Shown here: piece by piece, positions 1 to 11,810 of the stretch
Layout of the letters: every line of letters begins with the position of its first letter
How positions within the stretch are numbered: position 1 is the stretch's first letter
Made by a program: the position numbers and the translations under genes
Assembly: GCF_002865645.1 (NCBI RefSeq)
Contig: NW_020194518.1
Span: 806,001 to 870,000, forward strand
From: Hyaloscypha bicolor E
Taxonomy: Eukaryota; Ascomycota; Leotiomycetes; Helotiales; Hyaloscyphaceae
Length of the DNA stretch: 64,000 bases
Direction: 5' to 3'
Notes under the pieces: model-generated
Told to the model about the DNA's origin: nothing
Database searches by the model: none
What the model saw: only the letters and a program-made list of their open reading frames with translations

Positions 1-1015
1 TCTATTATTACTATAATTATAAAAATAGTTCTTACTAAAGAAATTAATTAAGAGCTTATTAAATTATCTAATTATTAAAAGATTTATAAGAAAGCTTTTA
101 TAAAAGCCAAAGACAAGATTACTAATATAAGAGTCTTAAGCTTAAAAATAATAAATAAAATAATATGAATTAAAGCGAAATAAAAGAAAATAAAAGCAAA
201 AGAGCTTATAAAGTAAAAGAGACTCAAGGCTATTTCAAAGTAGTAAAAAAGCCTTTATAATTAAATCTTAATTAAATTCAGGAAATAGAGCCCTAAAATC
301 CTTTAGGAAATTAAAAATAATATAAATCTTAAGTATTAACTATTAATAGAAATAAGTTTATTAAAAGCTTTAAAAATATTAAGATATTATATAAAGAAAG
401 TATTATTAGTAAGCTCTTTAATTAAGTATATCCTTCCTTATATTAAGTTTAATAATCTCTTTAATTTTCTTATAAAAGTATAATTAACTAATTTTCTTTC
501 TTTTATACTTATAACTTCTTTCTATTTCCATTTTATTAAAACGAAGATCTCTAGTAAAGTAATTAATAAAACAAAAAATAAGGAGAGTAAAGGAGGTAAT
601 TAATAAAGTAATTAAACCTTTAGAGACTCTTATAATTAGTAAATAAAAAAGTAAAAGAAAACTATTTTATAATAAAGTATTTATAAAGGGTTTAGCTAAT
701 TAGAAGACATAGATATAATATAAATAAAATGGCTATTTTTGAGCTTTTTATAAACCGAAATTCGATTCTATATAATATCCCTGGGAAAGATACTTTAGTT
801 CTAAGTAGCAAGTATAAGGTACCTGAATTTAGGCTTGTTTCTTTATTAAATACAAGTTACTAATTCTCTCTTATAGGATTACACTCGCACAAACTACCTT
901 ATTTATAATTCTATTAATACTAATAGCTTTAGAAGGTATTAAGAAACTAATTTCGGTATTAAAGATCAAATTTTAATAGGAGTTTTAATAGTTATTAAGG
1001 AAGAATCAAAAATCG
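1..1015. repeat. AT-rich, RIP-like degenerate repeat block
   Basis: The first kilobase is made almost entirely of A and T, dense in TA, TTAATTAA and AATAAA-type words, with stops in every frame. Composition changes abruptly near 1015 to ordinary fungal sequence. This is the look of a transposon copy mutated by repeat-induced point mutation (C to T at CpA), which leaves TpA-rich DNA. Read past its stops, the DNA gives lysine/isoleucine-rich strings, as expected of a mutated coding element, but I cannot identify the element family. No intact gene is present. Confidence 0.7.
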
Positions 1016-2065
1016 CGATTTTTTGGTTGGGCGGAATGGGGGTTTGGGCGGTTGGTGGGTGAACCCTTCTAGCGTGGTTTTAGCGCGAAGGCAGGGCGGC
1101 CGCGCCAAACACGACTTTTGCCAACTTCCCCTTCATCAGCACCGTTGTCTTGCTTCACTTCACGAAATTTTATGTTGTGCCCAACTTCACTGGATATATG
1201 GGCCAACACTCTAGCTTTCCAAGATGGATTCTATTGAGTATTTCATTGAAAATCGCCAGTCCTTACTTGACCTTTACCATCGGGACCAACCGTACCTGGC
1301 TGGGTTTGATACCGCATCGCAATATTTTTGAGCAAGGCAAGCTCTCAAATCTCACGGGCACAAGAGTTACAAGTCACCGATATGCGATAAGACATACAAC
1401 TGGATAACTTCGAACTGGTGAATCGGACTCGCTGAAAATTTGCCTTCTCTGTTCTCAGCGTCACATCACATCACAGTCATAAAATGTCATCTAATTTCTT
1501 GCAATTATACACGCAGTACAGTGTTTATGGAGCTCATTTTCCGATTCTCACCGCGGTCTCTTTTATCAACTGCATCATTTGCAGCGAAAACCATTAATTA
1601 AGTTGTGTTTTTCCAACTGCTGCTTCATTTTGGGTTGGCTTGGCACGTCGAAATTTCACGATGGAACGGAACCCGGAGTTCGTGAGAAAGCCACTGTTTT
1701 CTGCACGCTTCCCGAAACAGAAAGGCGTTGCGGTGCCACGCGAACTTGCCCTTTGCGTCGAAGGCACAGGGGGCTTCGCTTGTTGGAAGGTGCGAGTGAA
1801 TTCCTTTCTCAGCACAATAGAATCCTAGCTTTCTATCGTTGCTTCCCCTCCTTACTACATCATCACCATCACCAACGCCGGGTAATTCTTTCCCTTCTGC
1901 AAATACTTTCAGCCCACATCTTCTTCTTGCAAGTGGAAGATTCCGCATCGAGAAGTTTTGACACGTTCATCCTGGAATCGCCAGCGATATTTACACATCC
2001 CCTTTCATTCCACTTCTACATCTGGCGAACGCCGTTCCACTTTGGAACGGGAAACCTCACCGGCG
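1016..2065. other. Upstream region of the deacetylase gene, no gene seen
   Basis: Normal-composition DNA between the AT-rich block and the first gene. Short open frames on both strands overlap each other and resemble no family I know. The last few hundred bases are probably 5' leader and promoter of the downstream deacetylase. Confidence 0.5.
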
Positions 2066-3962
2066 ATGGGTTCTTTCACACCGAATGACAACCCCTTCGC
2101 GGGTATGCGAAACACTATCAAACATAGAGTTTCATACTTCTATGATTCTGACGTCGGCGATTTCGCATACGAACCTGGTCACCCGATGAAGGTAAGCTTA
2201 TTTCCATACCAAATTGCTGTTTCTTGTTTGGGAGCTCAGAGACCTAGAGCTTCACGGGAGCTTGAACGCGCAGTTGTCTCTAAAGCTCGGCTCCTCGGTT
2301 CCTCAGCTCCCTCCTGTATCTTCGGAAACTCCCATACTAATTCGATGATTATGAAGCCGCATCGCATTCGACTGACCCATGCTTTGGTGGTCAGCTATGG
2401 TCTCTACAAACGAATGGAGATCTTCGTAGGTTCCTTACCCTGACCTTGACTGGGTTCGATTTCTGGACTCGCGCTTACAATGAACTTCAGCGTGCTAAAC
2501 CAGCTTCCCGCCATGACATGACCCAATTCCATAATGACGATTACATCGACTTCCTCTACAGAGTCACGCCAGAGAACATGGATCATTTGCGCGCAGAGCA
2601 AATCAAATACAATGTGGGCAGCGATTCCCCAGTTTTCGACGGCTTATTCGATTTCTGTGGTATCAGCGCTGGCGGCAGCATGGAGGGGGCAAGTCGTCTC
2701 AACAAAGGCAAATGCGAAATCGCCATCAACTGGGCCGGAGGTCTCCATCACGCCAAGAAAATTGAAGCAAGCGGCTTCTGTTACGTTAACGGTAAGTGCA
2801 TCCAATCTGTTCAATGCACCTTTAGCTAATTCAAATCTCTGGTAGACATTGTCTTGGCTATTTTGGAGCTTTTAAGATTTCATCGAAGAGTTTTGTACAT
2901 CGACATAGATGTACACCACGGAGATGGCGTTGAAGAGGCCTTCTACACAACTGATCGAGTCATGACCGTCTCCCTCCACAAATAGTAAGTGATCAGGACG
3001 CACAATATCTCTAGCCTGGACTGCCTCTGGATCCTATCTCAACTCATCCCTTTAGACAATTACTAACTCGCGGGTTTACAGCGGAGAATTCTTCCCTGGC
3101 ACTGGTGACGTTCGTGACGTTGGCATCGCAAAAGGCAAGAACCACTCAGTCAATTTCCCACTCAAGGACGGCATCGACGACGAGTCCTATAAATACATCT
3201 TCGAGAAAGTGATTGGCAAGGTCATGGAAACTTATCGACCAGAAGCCATCGTCTTGCAGTGCGGAGCAGACAGCCTCAATAGCGACAAACTCGGTAGCTT
3301 CAACTTGAGCAGTGCCGGTCACGCAAATTGTGTCAGTTTTGTCAAGTCTTTCAATCTCCCACTACTCGTGCTTGGTGGAGGAGGATACACTATGAGAAAT
3401 GTGTAAGTTGGAGAACGAGCTCAATTACTCTCTAAATTTTCTCAAGCGAGTAGTCACTAATTGTCCCTCGTCTTGCTAGGGCTCGAGCATGGTCTTACGA
3501 GACTGGGATATGTGTTGGAAAAGAAATGTTTGAGGAGATACCTTATCATGAGTACTATGGGGTAGGGTTCGACTTCTCTAGGATTAAGCCTTCGAAACTC
3601 ACTCTCTATAGTATTACAGCCCTGATTTTAAACTGGCAATTCGACCCTCCACTGCCGAGAATCACAATTCGAGGCAGTACTTGGACGAAATAACTACTTT
3701 GATCTTAGAGAATCTCAAGCAAGTCACTTTCGCACCTTCAGTTCAAATGTCCGACATTCCCCAGCAATCCATGGGCATGACCGCCGAAGAAGAGGCCAAG
3801 CAAAACGACTTAGATGAGGATAAGAACAAAGATGTTCGGACGACCCAATACCGAAAGGACAAGATGGTTGTTGATGAGGATGGCTATGTGAGCGATAGCG
3901 AGGGTGAGGATGATGAACTTAGTCCCCGTCCATTAAAGAGACGTATGAGGTTGAATCAATGA
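2066..3962 (+). CDS. hos2: Class I histone deacetylase, HOS2/HosA type
   Basis: Zinc-dependent lysine deacetylase acting on histones in the nucleus; the yeast relative Hos2 is in the Set3 complex. Exons 2066-2191, 2357-2425, 2491-2791, 2846-2984, 3082-3402, 3480-3561 and 3612-3962 give 462 residues. Seen: N-terminal [11 protein letters not shown] and GHPMKPHRIR; the tandem active-site histidines (GGLHHAKK, about 151-152); zinc ligands in [10 protein letters not shown] (D187, H189); GADSL with the third zinc aspartate; and [15 protein letters not shown] with the catalytic tyrosine. The acidic, lysine-rich tail is short. The length and [14 protein letters not shown] favour HOS2/HosA over RPD3, whose filamentous-fungal members have long tails. 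The start is the first ATG that leads straight into the conserved domain. The first intron (165 nt) is longer than the others. Family sure; HOS2 versus RPD3 fairly sure. Confidence 0.93.
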
Positions 3963-4239
3963 TTCGATGGACTTCTTTCAAGGCTTCGTAACGATACAGT
4001 ACGAGTTATACCCCTCATGGATTCATAGCAATATCAATCAAAGGCAATGTTGTTTCCCCTACGAGAGCAATAGCCCTCCCTTGCATTCCAACTATAGCCT
4101 AGTGATAGCAGTTCTCCTATTCGGGACTAGGCAAAACCCCGCATAACCATACGACATCCCACGTCCTTCTCTGGCCCCTTACCTCTCAACCCCCACTGAT
4201 AATCCTTTTCTTCCAAACTTCGACATCTCACTCTTCACA

Positions 4240-4998
4240 ATGGCAACAAATACAAGAACAGAATGGTACAAAGACAACTTCCTCATCTCCATCAACCCCT
4301 CCCTCATTCAACCAGCAGCCATCAACGCAGCGTTTGAATCGGATTTGATGTACTGTAAGCCTTATTATTCCCATATGACTCTGACCTTTCCTTCTTTAGC
4401 AGCTGAGAGCGAGGGAGCTGTTTCAGAAGCAGTCATGACCCCTTATGCTTAAAAGCAAGACGTCTTCATCATACTCAGCTCATTCGGATCTTTTTGGAGT
4501 TTAAAGTTCTAATCCGTTGGACAGGGACCAAAACCATGGACGAGGGGGAGTTGAAGAAGATGCTGGAAAACAGTCTGTGCTTTGGACTTTATGTTTTGCC
4601 CGAGTCGTCTTCAGCCATCACTGGTGCGTGGTGACTTCCAGATCCCCGCTCCATGGAGCGGTGTTGAAAAATTCTGACGGTGAAAGTTGATTGTAGGCAG
4701 AAGCAGTCCAAAGCAGATTGGACTGGCGAGGTTGATTACGGATTATGTTACTGTTGCGTATATAACTGATGTTTATGTTTTACAAGAGTATCAGGGGAAG
4801 GGGCTGGGTACCTGGCTTTTGAGTACCGTGGATGAGACGTTGAGGAGTTGGAAGGGGTTGAGGAGGGTGTGTTTGATGAGTAGTGGGAATGACGCGTGGT
4901 ATGAAAAGGCACTTGGTGTTAAGGAGTTTGATCAGGGGAATAAGAGTGGTTTGAAGTTTATGACGAGGAAAGGCGGTGGGAGTGTAATTGAGGATTAA
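4240..4998 (+). CDS. GNAT-family N-acetyltransferase
   Basis: Small acetyl-CoA-dependent acetyltransferase; substrate unknown. Exons 4240-4354, 4525-4623 and 4697-4998 give 171 residues. The acetyl-CoA binding motif A is clear: DVYVLQEYQGKGLG with QGKGLG at about 104-109, followed by a helix and a motif-B-like stretch (GNDAWYEKALGVKEF). The fold fills the whole protein, with no targeting or membrane segment. It sits 277 bp downstream of the deacetylase on the same strand; I see no functional link beyond adjacency. It could modify an amine, antibiotic or protein N-terminus. Confidence 0.87.
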
Positions 4999-7058
4999 TT
5001 GAGGGAGAGGGCGGGGAGGCTGAGGCGACTCTGCCTAGAGAGATTATATGACAAAGCTTTCAGTAGTAATAAATTATCAAACATCTCGGGATGCATTGCC
5101 TTTGCAAAACTAAATACGCAATCCAAGGGCCATCATGGAACGTACGGTGGATTTTTGGGGCCAGTTTACATTTGAGCGCGACTTTGAATCTCTATTTCGT
5201 TGCGCGTGGACAGAAAATACGGCTCTCATTATCAACGTCCCATGTTGGGCTGATTGTTCAAAGGTTATCTCTGTTATATGGCCCCTGTCAACAGTTATCA
5301 CAACAGCCCAAGCATACCTTATTGACGCCGAGTTTAATCCCTATTTTCCCTTCCACATCTTATAAAGCCCTCCGGGGAAAGTTTACGGCACGGAAACAGG
5401 ACAGGAAGATGGATCTGACCATTGATTTGATATGTGGGGTACTTTGGATCTATCTTGGAAGGGCTGAGTAAGGTTACTGGGCTGTAGCTTGGTGATACAG
5501 AAGAGTGAGAGCCTGCCACGTTTGGAGCCCGCTTAAGATAGGGGGCTGACTGGTCCGAAGTTCCGATTCCCCCCATGACAGAACGTACAGACTCGTTCTG
5601 ACGGAAACACGTTTCTGGAGAACGTTCACATGTAATCAATTAATCCCGCAGCAAGTGAGCACAAAGTAAGCAGCACAGCGTGAGACATTTTTGATGTGGG
5701 CCTCGGACGAAGGGTTGAGAAGGAGATGGTTCGAGTCAGATCGACATCCCTTGATTTTTGAAAAGGACGCTCCTGGCTCCTGCGGATGAAAGAACGAAAG
5801 GAAAAGCATATAAAGTTTTCGCTGCAAAGCTTAGCGATGAGAAATCGGAAAAGGGGGAGATGTACTTGTATGGGACGGGACCTGGCATCTCTTGGCGTTC
5901 AGGGGATAAAGTCTCTTCCGGCGGAAGGCGGCCACTCGTGCTCAGCCACTTTCCAACCCACCAATGAGTTGCGTGGCGTGCCTGCAAGGGGAGCCACAGG
6001 TGCAAAAAAGGACTGCGACTTGCTCCGCATTTGCAACAGTTGTTTAGGAGCAATCCGGAGCATTCAAGCTTGAGCCTGAACCCGAGAGGACACAAGCAGT
6101 CTTTAACTTACCGCTCCGCTCGTACGGCCAGCAGGCCAATATCGCAAGTCCCGGCCAAGTTCCTCGACGATAATCGCCGCCGTCCCTGGTGGTCCCGAGC
6201 ACAATGCCGGGCCAGTGAGCCACAAAAGCGGGTGTGGGGAAGGGCACAATTCGGGGGCGCCATCCTGGCGTGGTGACACTGCGCATGTGGAGCTGTGATA
6301 CCGTGGAACTCGACCGCAATGTCTGAATGCCGCCACACTTCACTCCACAGTCTCATCGCCGTCATTCTGATCCCAGTATCGTGACCCCCCACAGATGTAT
6401 GTGTTTCTTTGCGGGCCGTTTGGCGCTGGAAGAGCCGCAAAGCTCGCGTGACTGTTGCATTCGGCGGCCTGGGTCTGGGTAAATGCGTGACCAGCCTTGC
6501 CAGTGCACCACGGCGACTTCACGGCTCAGGTGCAGCTTCACTTCCTCCCTCCATCACTCTCTCCATCCTCACTCCCTCCATCCTTCACTCTCTCCACCCT
6601 TCACTCCCTCCGTCCTTCCCCCACTCCTCACCCACATGCCGGCATGAATTGTCTCGACCGTGTCTTCTCAATCATGAAACGGGGCCCGCTTCCTATTCTC
6701 CCCGAGAAGCTGGCGCAAATCCCGTGAAATTATCGGAATGCGCTCGATGTTCTCGTTTGCGAGGCCGGAAGTGGCCAATGTGAGGAGCTTAAAAAGGCCA
6801 GGGCCCACTCCGCTCTATGGAAAAGCACCCTCGGCTTGCACAGCTACACTATCTGCACTATCAGCACTATCCTCTAACACCTGCCTGGTCCTGGCCCGCA
6901 CGCACAGCCGAATCTACAGAATGTCTCCTCCTTTAAATAACGCTGCCGACCCCGTTGAGCGGACTGCCTCTCCGTACAGCAATCCGTACGAACTGGGTCC
7001 CAAATCCAAGATCCTCTCCTCCCGCACCTCCAACTACCACAGCACCAGTCTTCGAAAC
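4999..7058. promoter_or_regulatory. Long upstream region of the PEPCK gene
   Basis: About 2 kb without a convincing gene; open frames on the two strands overlap and look random. The proximal part has a pyrimidine-rich tract (about 6537-6635) and an A/T-rich TTAAAAA at about 6789 that could act as a TATA-like element. It probably holds the promoter and leader of pck1, a gene that is strongly carbon-regulated in fungi. Confidence 0.45.
6537..6635 (+). repeat. Imperfect CT-rich tandem tract
   Basis: Irregular repetition of units such as CTCCCTCCATCC and TTCACTCTCTCCACCC, almost purely pyrimidine on the + strand. Such CT blocks often lie just upstream of transcription starts of highly expressed fungal genes, which fits its place upstream of pck1. 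Function is inferred from position only. Confidence 0.6.
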
Positions 7059-9421
7059 ATGGTTACCGTCAATACCGTCAACAAGACCGCTCTTCACCCT
7101 GGCGGTGTCCAGTACGTTCCAATTCGGCGAAGTCACTGCACTCGTCGTCCCCCAAACTCCTTGTCGAAGCCGCCACTAACTCGGTTTCCAGGCCGGTCAA
7201 AGAGCACACCGAGCTCGAGGAAGAGCTGCACGAGAAGGCACACATCGACTATGACCGTGTAGCAATTGTACGCACTCACCATTCACATTGTCGTCGTCGT
7301 CTGCTAACAGTCGTCTTCCCCAGGTTCCCAACCCCAGCGTCGCCGCCCTCTACGAAGATGCCCTTGTATACGAAACTGGCTCTGCCATCACATCCACCGG
7401 TGCCCTAACTGCATACTCAGGAGCAAAGACCGGTCGTTCGCCTCTGGACAAACGAATTGTCAAGGAGCCCGGCTCAGAAAATGATATCTGGTGGGGGTAT
7501 GCATATCCAATCTGTCCCGCTATTGCCATGGACTCCATTCTGACTGCTCACAGACCTGTCAACAAGCCGATGACACCCGATGTAAGACTACATTCTCATT
7601 CAGCTATTCGATCCCGTGGTCATACAGTGGCCTCAGCCGCAAGTCCCATGACCGCTGCCATTCTTCTTACGAAATTGCATTCCAGTCGATCAGACCCAAT
7701 GATCATCAATTTCACAACTCTATCACAATTGCTTCTTCGCATTGTTGCACAATTACATTCCTTTTCCCCGTAGCTCCATGCACGAGCAAACGTCAATCCT
7801 CTCGGTTGTTCCTTTGTCGACCCCGCATTTTCGTCGAGGGGTTGGCTTGACGCGCTATTATGTCATAGCTGGGCTTTCATGCGCGCCACATGCGGAATTT
7901 CAGCACGTGCTCGCCTTGCTTTTCGCTATGTCGCCGACGCCTGATCTTCGTTTGCTAATTGTTCTTGCAATAGGTCTGGCGAATCAACCGTGAACGAGCG
8001 ATCGACTACTTGAACACACGAAATCGAATCTACGTCGTCGACGGATTTGCAGGATGGGATAAGAAGTACCAAATCAAAGTTCGAGTTGTTTGCGCTCGTG
8101 CCTACCATGCTTTGTTCATGCGAAATATGCTTATTCGCCCTGATCGAAAAGATCTTGAGCATTTCCATCCTGACTATACCATTTACAATGCCGGGTCCTT
8201 CCCTGCCAACAGATACACGGAAGGTATGACTTCAGGAACCTCGGTCGCGATCAACTTCGCCGACAAGGAGATGGTAATTCTCGGTACCGAGTACGCCGGA
8301 GAGATGAAGAAGGGTGTTTTCACTGTTCTCTTCTATGAGATGCCCGTCAAACACAACGTTCTCACCCTTCACTCCTCTGCCAACGAAGGCAAGAATGGAG
8401 ATGTTACAGTTTTCTTTGGCCTTTCAGGGACTGGCAAGACTACACTATCAGCCGACCCCAATCGTGCTTTGATCGGTGATGATGAGCATTGCTGGAGTGA
8501 TCGCGGTGTCTTCAACATTGAGGGTGGTGTAAGTTGCTCCATATCTTCTTACTCGAGGCACTTACTGATGAATTCAGTGCTACGCAAAATGTATTGGCCT
8601 TTCTGCTGAGAAAGAGCCCGATATTTTCGGTGCCATCAAGTTCGGTTCTGTTCTCGAGAACGTTGTGTTCAGCCCTGAGACCCGCCTCGTTGATTATGAT
8701 GACTCGACTCTGACGGAAAACACTCGATGTGCTTACCCCATCGAGTACATCGAGAACGCCAAGATTCCATGCTTGTCGACAAATCACCCTACCAACATTA
8801 TCCTCCTTACCTGTGATGCTCGTGGTGTTCTCCCACCCATCTCCAAGCTCGACTCCGCCCAAACCATGTTTCACTTCATTTCCGGTTATACTTCAAAGAT
8901 GGCAGGCACTGAAGATGGCGTTACGGAACCACAAGCAACCTTTTCATCTTGCTTCGCCCAACCTTTCTTGGCTTTGCACCCAATGCGTTATGCGAAGATG
9001 TTGGCTGACAAGATTGAGCACCATAAGGCCAATGCTTGGTTGTTGAACACTGGATGGGTTGGTGCCGGTGCTACCACTGGTGGCAAGCGTTGCCCGTAAG
9101 TAATATTTAAGCCGTGAAACAGTGAACTTTGCTGACGGAGATAGACTGAAATATACCCGAGCTATTCTTGATGCCATCCACTCGGGAGAGCTTGCGAAGG
9201 TCGAGTACGAGACCTACGAGACGTTCAACCTCGCCGTACCAAAGACTTGCACTGGTGTGCCCTCAGAACTGTTGAATCCCCGAAATGCATGGACCGCTGG
9301 CCATGACAGCTTCCGGGACGAAGTTACAAAGCTTGGCAAGTTGTTCAATGAGAACTTCAAGAAGTACCAAGATGAGGCCACTGCAGATGTCATTAAAGCT
9401 GGCCCCGAGGTTAAGGTTTAG
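7059..9421 (+). CDS. pck1: Phosphoenolpyruvate carboxykinase (ATP)
   Basis: Gluconeogenic enzyme converting oxaloacetate and ATP to phosphoenolpyruvate, CO2 and ADP in the cytosol. Exons 7059-7111, 7192-7267, 7324-7496, 7554-7581, 7974-8528, 8578-9095 and 9145-9421 give 559 residues, normal for the family. Seen: LHPGGVQ near the N-terminus, [16 protein letters not shown], the substrate/metal region YTEGMTS, and the phosphate-binding loop [11 protein letters not shown] at about 259-269, followed by DDEHCW and the ENTRCAYP segment. The start [16 protein letters not shown] matches the usual N-terminus, but the frame stays open upstream to an ATG at 6921, which would add 46 residues. Exon 4 is only 28 nt and the intron after it is 392 nt, far longer than its neighbours. 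Identity is certain; the start is likely. Confidence 0.96.
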
Positions 9422-9670
9422 ATGAGGGTGTGAGCGAGTCTGATGTGGGAATTGACAGATTGGAAGGGAAATACAAATTGCATGGCGTTCCCCTCACGCT
9501 GCGTCTCCTGTAGTATACTTATTTCGAGCGCAAGCGACAAATGAATTCAAGGCATTATGAAACGGGGAATGGGGTTTATTGACATATGCATTGAGTGATG
9601 CCAACTTAGACTCTTAACACCCGGGTCACGAGCGAGATCAGCAGGGCAAATCCCTGTCTCGTGGAAGGCC

Positions 9671-9810
9671 CAGAAAGTATCAAAACTTTGTTGGGACAAC
9701 TTCCAAAATAGAAACCCCATCAATGACTCATTTGATCAAGAGCATACAATTAATTATACCAGCTGATGCTTTGAAGATGCCTAAGCTCATTGGAGGAGGA
9801 GGCGATGCGT
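9671..9810 (+). repeat. Diverged repeat, copy 1
   Basis: Starts CAGAAAGTATCAAAACTTTG, carries TTTGATCAAGAGCATA and then AAGCTCATTGGAGGAGG. Copy 2 (about 11284) has the same order of words: CAGAAAGTTCAAAAACTTAT, TTTGATCAAGAGCATA, and AAGTTCATGGAGGAAG. Boundaries and class are unknown; the order and shared 16-mer suggest common descent. Confidence 0.45.
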
Positions 9811-11283
9811 TAGTGCTAGGGTCAAGCCGTCAAAATATCCACAACTCAATGGCGAGATTGGCTCATTCTGCACATGATCAAGCTTGCCACTCTCTTCATT
9901 CTGCAGGAAAATCCTCAGGATCCAAGGTTTTTTTAGCAGATGTTTCTCAAAAGCACCATCGAAAGTTCGATGCTCCAACAGAAACGGAAGGCTCCGCCGT
10001 TCTGGAAGACTCACGAAGCACGATGCCCGAAAAATCGCGGTGTCTCAAAATGTCCTCGCCGTCCTCGCCGTCTTGTTCTTTCATACTTGCTCGAAATCTG
10101 GCGACCAGGAGTGCGTGGAGATTTGACCGGTCACGTTGGAGGTGCCCACGTCACTGTGAGGGAGCGAGGTTGCGGAAAGAACCAGCATTGTGTAGCTCTG
10201 GAATGCCAGAGATGTTAATACTTCTGGACTGGCATAAATTTGCCGGCCATCCGAGCCAATTTCTACTTTGACTAGTCTGAAGCATTTGTTAGCCCATGTT
10301 TCTCTATCTCCTTCCCGTTCTTTCTCCACAAACTTTCCAGACAAAAGGTGCTCGATTCATATATCTACCTATCTTACGCGTATCTTACTTTCGACTTCGC
10401 ACTGCGGGCAGTTTCTTTCGTATGCAGTCCTATTTCTGTGAGACACGTCAATTCTGGAGATGCAGCTTAATGAGTTATGGCGCATTAATTACTCGATAAA
10501 CTTGGAAGCTGCGAGAAAGACGCCCCTACCATTTCGATCAAGAAGAAACCGTCTCAATCATGAATATGACGGCCGGCAATACGACAGCAATACCAAATGC
10601 AGACTCATCTGTCTGCGATGCGTTGGAAAACGGAGGAACGATAGTATTCTGTCGACATTGGGTTTCTCAATCGCCTTTTCCTTCTTCGGCCAGCAAGCAT
10701 TAACACAGAGATTGAGGAGATTGAACGGAGCCGACGCTGTGGTAGAGGAGCTGAGAAAGATAGAACCTCTTTTGGGGGAAAGATTAAGGGGCTCGGGAAG
10801 TGTCGAGAGAGGGCTTGGGTAGAGGGATTTTGGGGGCTGCTGCTGCTTCCGAGGGCTAGTTGTTGCGAGATTACTCTGAGATCCTGAGCACTAGCGGGGA
10901 ATAAGATTTGAGACGCGAAGCACAACAGCTGGATTTGAAGCGGTTGCTTCCAATGTACCGAGCATTTGAGAACATTGCCGAAATCCCGGTGAAGGACTAT
11001 GGGTGGTTTAGACGTTATTGAGGAACGAAGGGATTGTGCTGGAAGTGAATGGAACAATGTGTATATGATGGAGCGATCAATGTACAGAAACATGTCGGTT
11101 GAATCAACATGCCAATCCTGCATTGTACCAAACTGCCTAGGACACCAAGCTATATGATGAAAGTATTGATTGACATCTTCGGCATGCCTCATAAGCCAGC
11201 CAATCTAGACTTGGAGGGCCAGCTCATCAACGTGATCAATAGGGGTTAGATATTGGATGGGCGGGGTGACTTAAGTCTTGGTT

Positions 11284-11460
11284 CAGAAAGTTCAAAAACT
11301 TATTGGGAGGATCAAATGACCTTGAATAATTTCTCAAAAATATGACAATTTCTTAGACTATGATTTGATCAAGAGCATATAAACCCCTTTTGAAGTACCT
11401 CCGGCCGAGCAATCAGTGTTTGAAAACGTTGAAGTTCATGGAGGAAGCCCAAATGCTAGC
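11284..11460 (+). repeat. Diverged repeat, copy 2
   Basis: Parallel to copy 1 at about 9671. A third, weaker copy seems to lie at about 11600-11700, with TGATCAAATGTCC and GTTGAAGCTCATTGGAGGG. The third copy runs into the 5' end of the tco89 open frame, one reason to place that start downstream of it. Confidence 0.45.
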
Positions 11461-11810
11461 CTCACAGTGGACGAGAAAAGCGGACTGAGCTCCAAATGTC
11501 CCAAGTCAAGTTGAACAATATCAGATCGTTTAATCTAGATGTCCCTCAGTTTCTAGTACTTTCAAAGTCTTTCAAAATCCTAGAAACCCTCAATACTAAT
11601 TTCTGCTCAGTCCAGGTCTGATCAAATGTCCCCACTTTGATTTGGACATTGAAACAGGTTGAAGCTCATTGGAGGGAAGGCACCCCAACGCCAGCACATT
11701 TGCATGCTCCACATGCGGTCACCACCCGCTTCGACGACAACCTCCGAACAAGCAAATACCTGGACTGTCCTGCAGCTGAGCCATTCGTTCGCAAGAAAAG
11801 CAAGCACAAT

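Larger units (their letters stand above)
9422..11810. other. 2.4 kb gene-poor stretch with diverged repeat copies
   Basis: No gene I can defend. Three stretches (about 9671-9810, 11284-11460, 11600-11700) share short near-identical words and look like decayed copies of one element. A short + strand frame around 10460-10822 and a 195-codon frame on the - strand (10605-11192) overlap each other and match no family known to me. The right end includes the leader of tco89. Confidence 0.45.

Noticed and set aside
5728..5760. GGTTCGAGTC resembling a tRNA B box
   Set aside because: The flanking bases do not form a T-arm stem and no A box or acceptor stem is found at the right distance.
6234..6624. 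Three matches to the CreA site SYGGRG upstream of pck1 (about 6234, 6387, 6619)
   Set aside because: A degenerate six-base word of this kind is expected about this often by chance in several hundred bases; no clustered pair is seen.
10460..10822. 120-codon + strand frame with a hydrophobic segment and a Leu/Glu-rich tail
   Set aside because: No family resemblance; overlaps a longer frame on the - strand, and I cannot decide between an unspliced reading and one with an intron at about 10645-10694.
10605..11192. 195-codon - strand frame
   Set aside because: Low-complexity Ser/Pro/Arg composition and overlap with another frame suggest chance; no motif.
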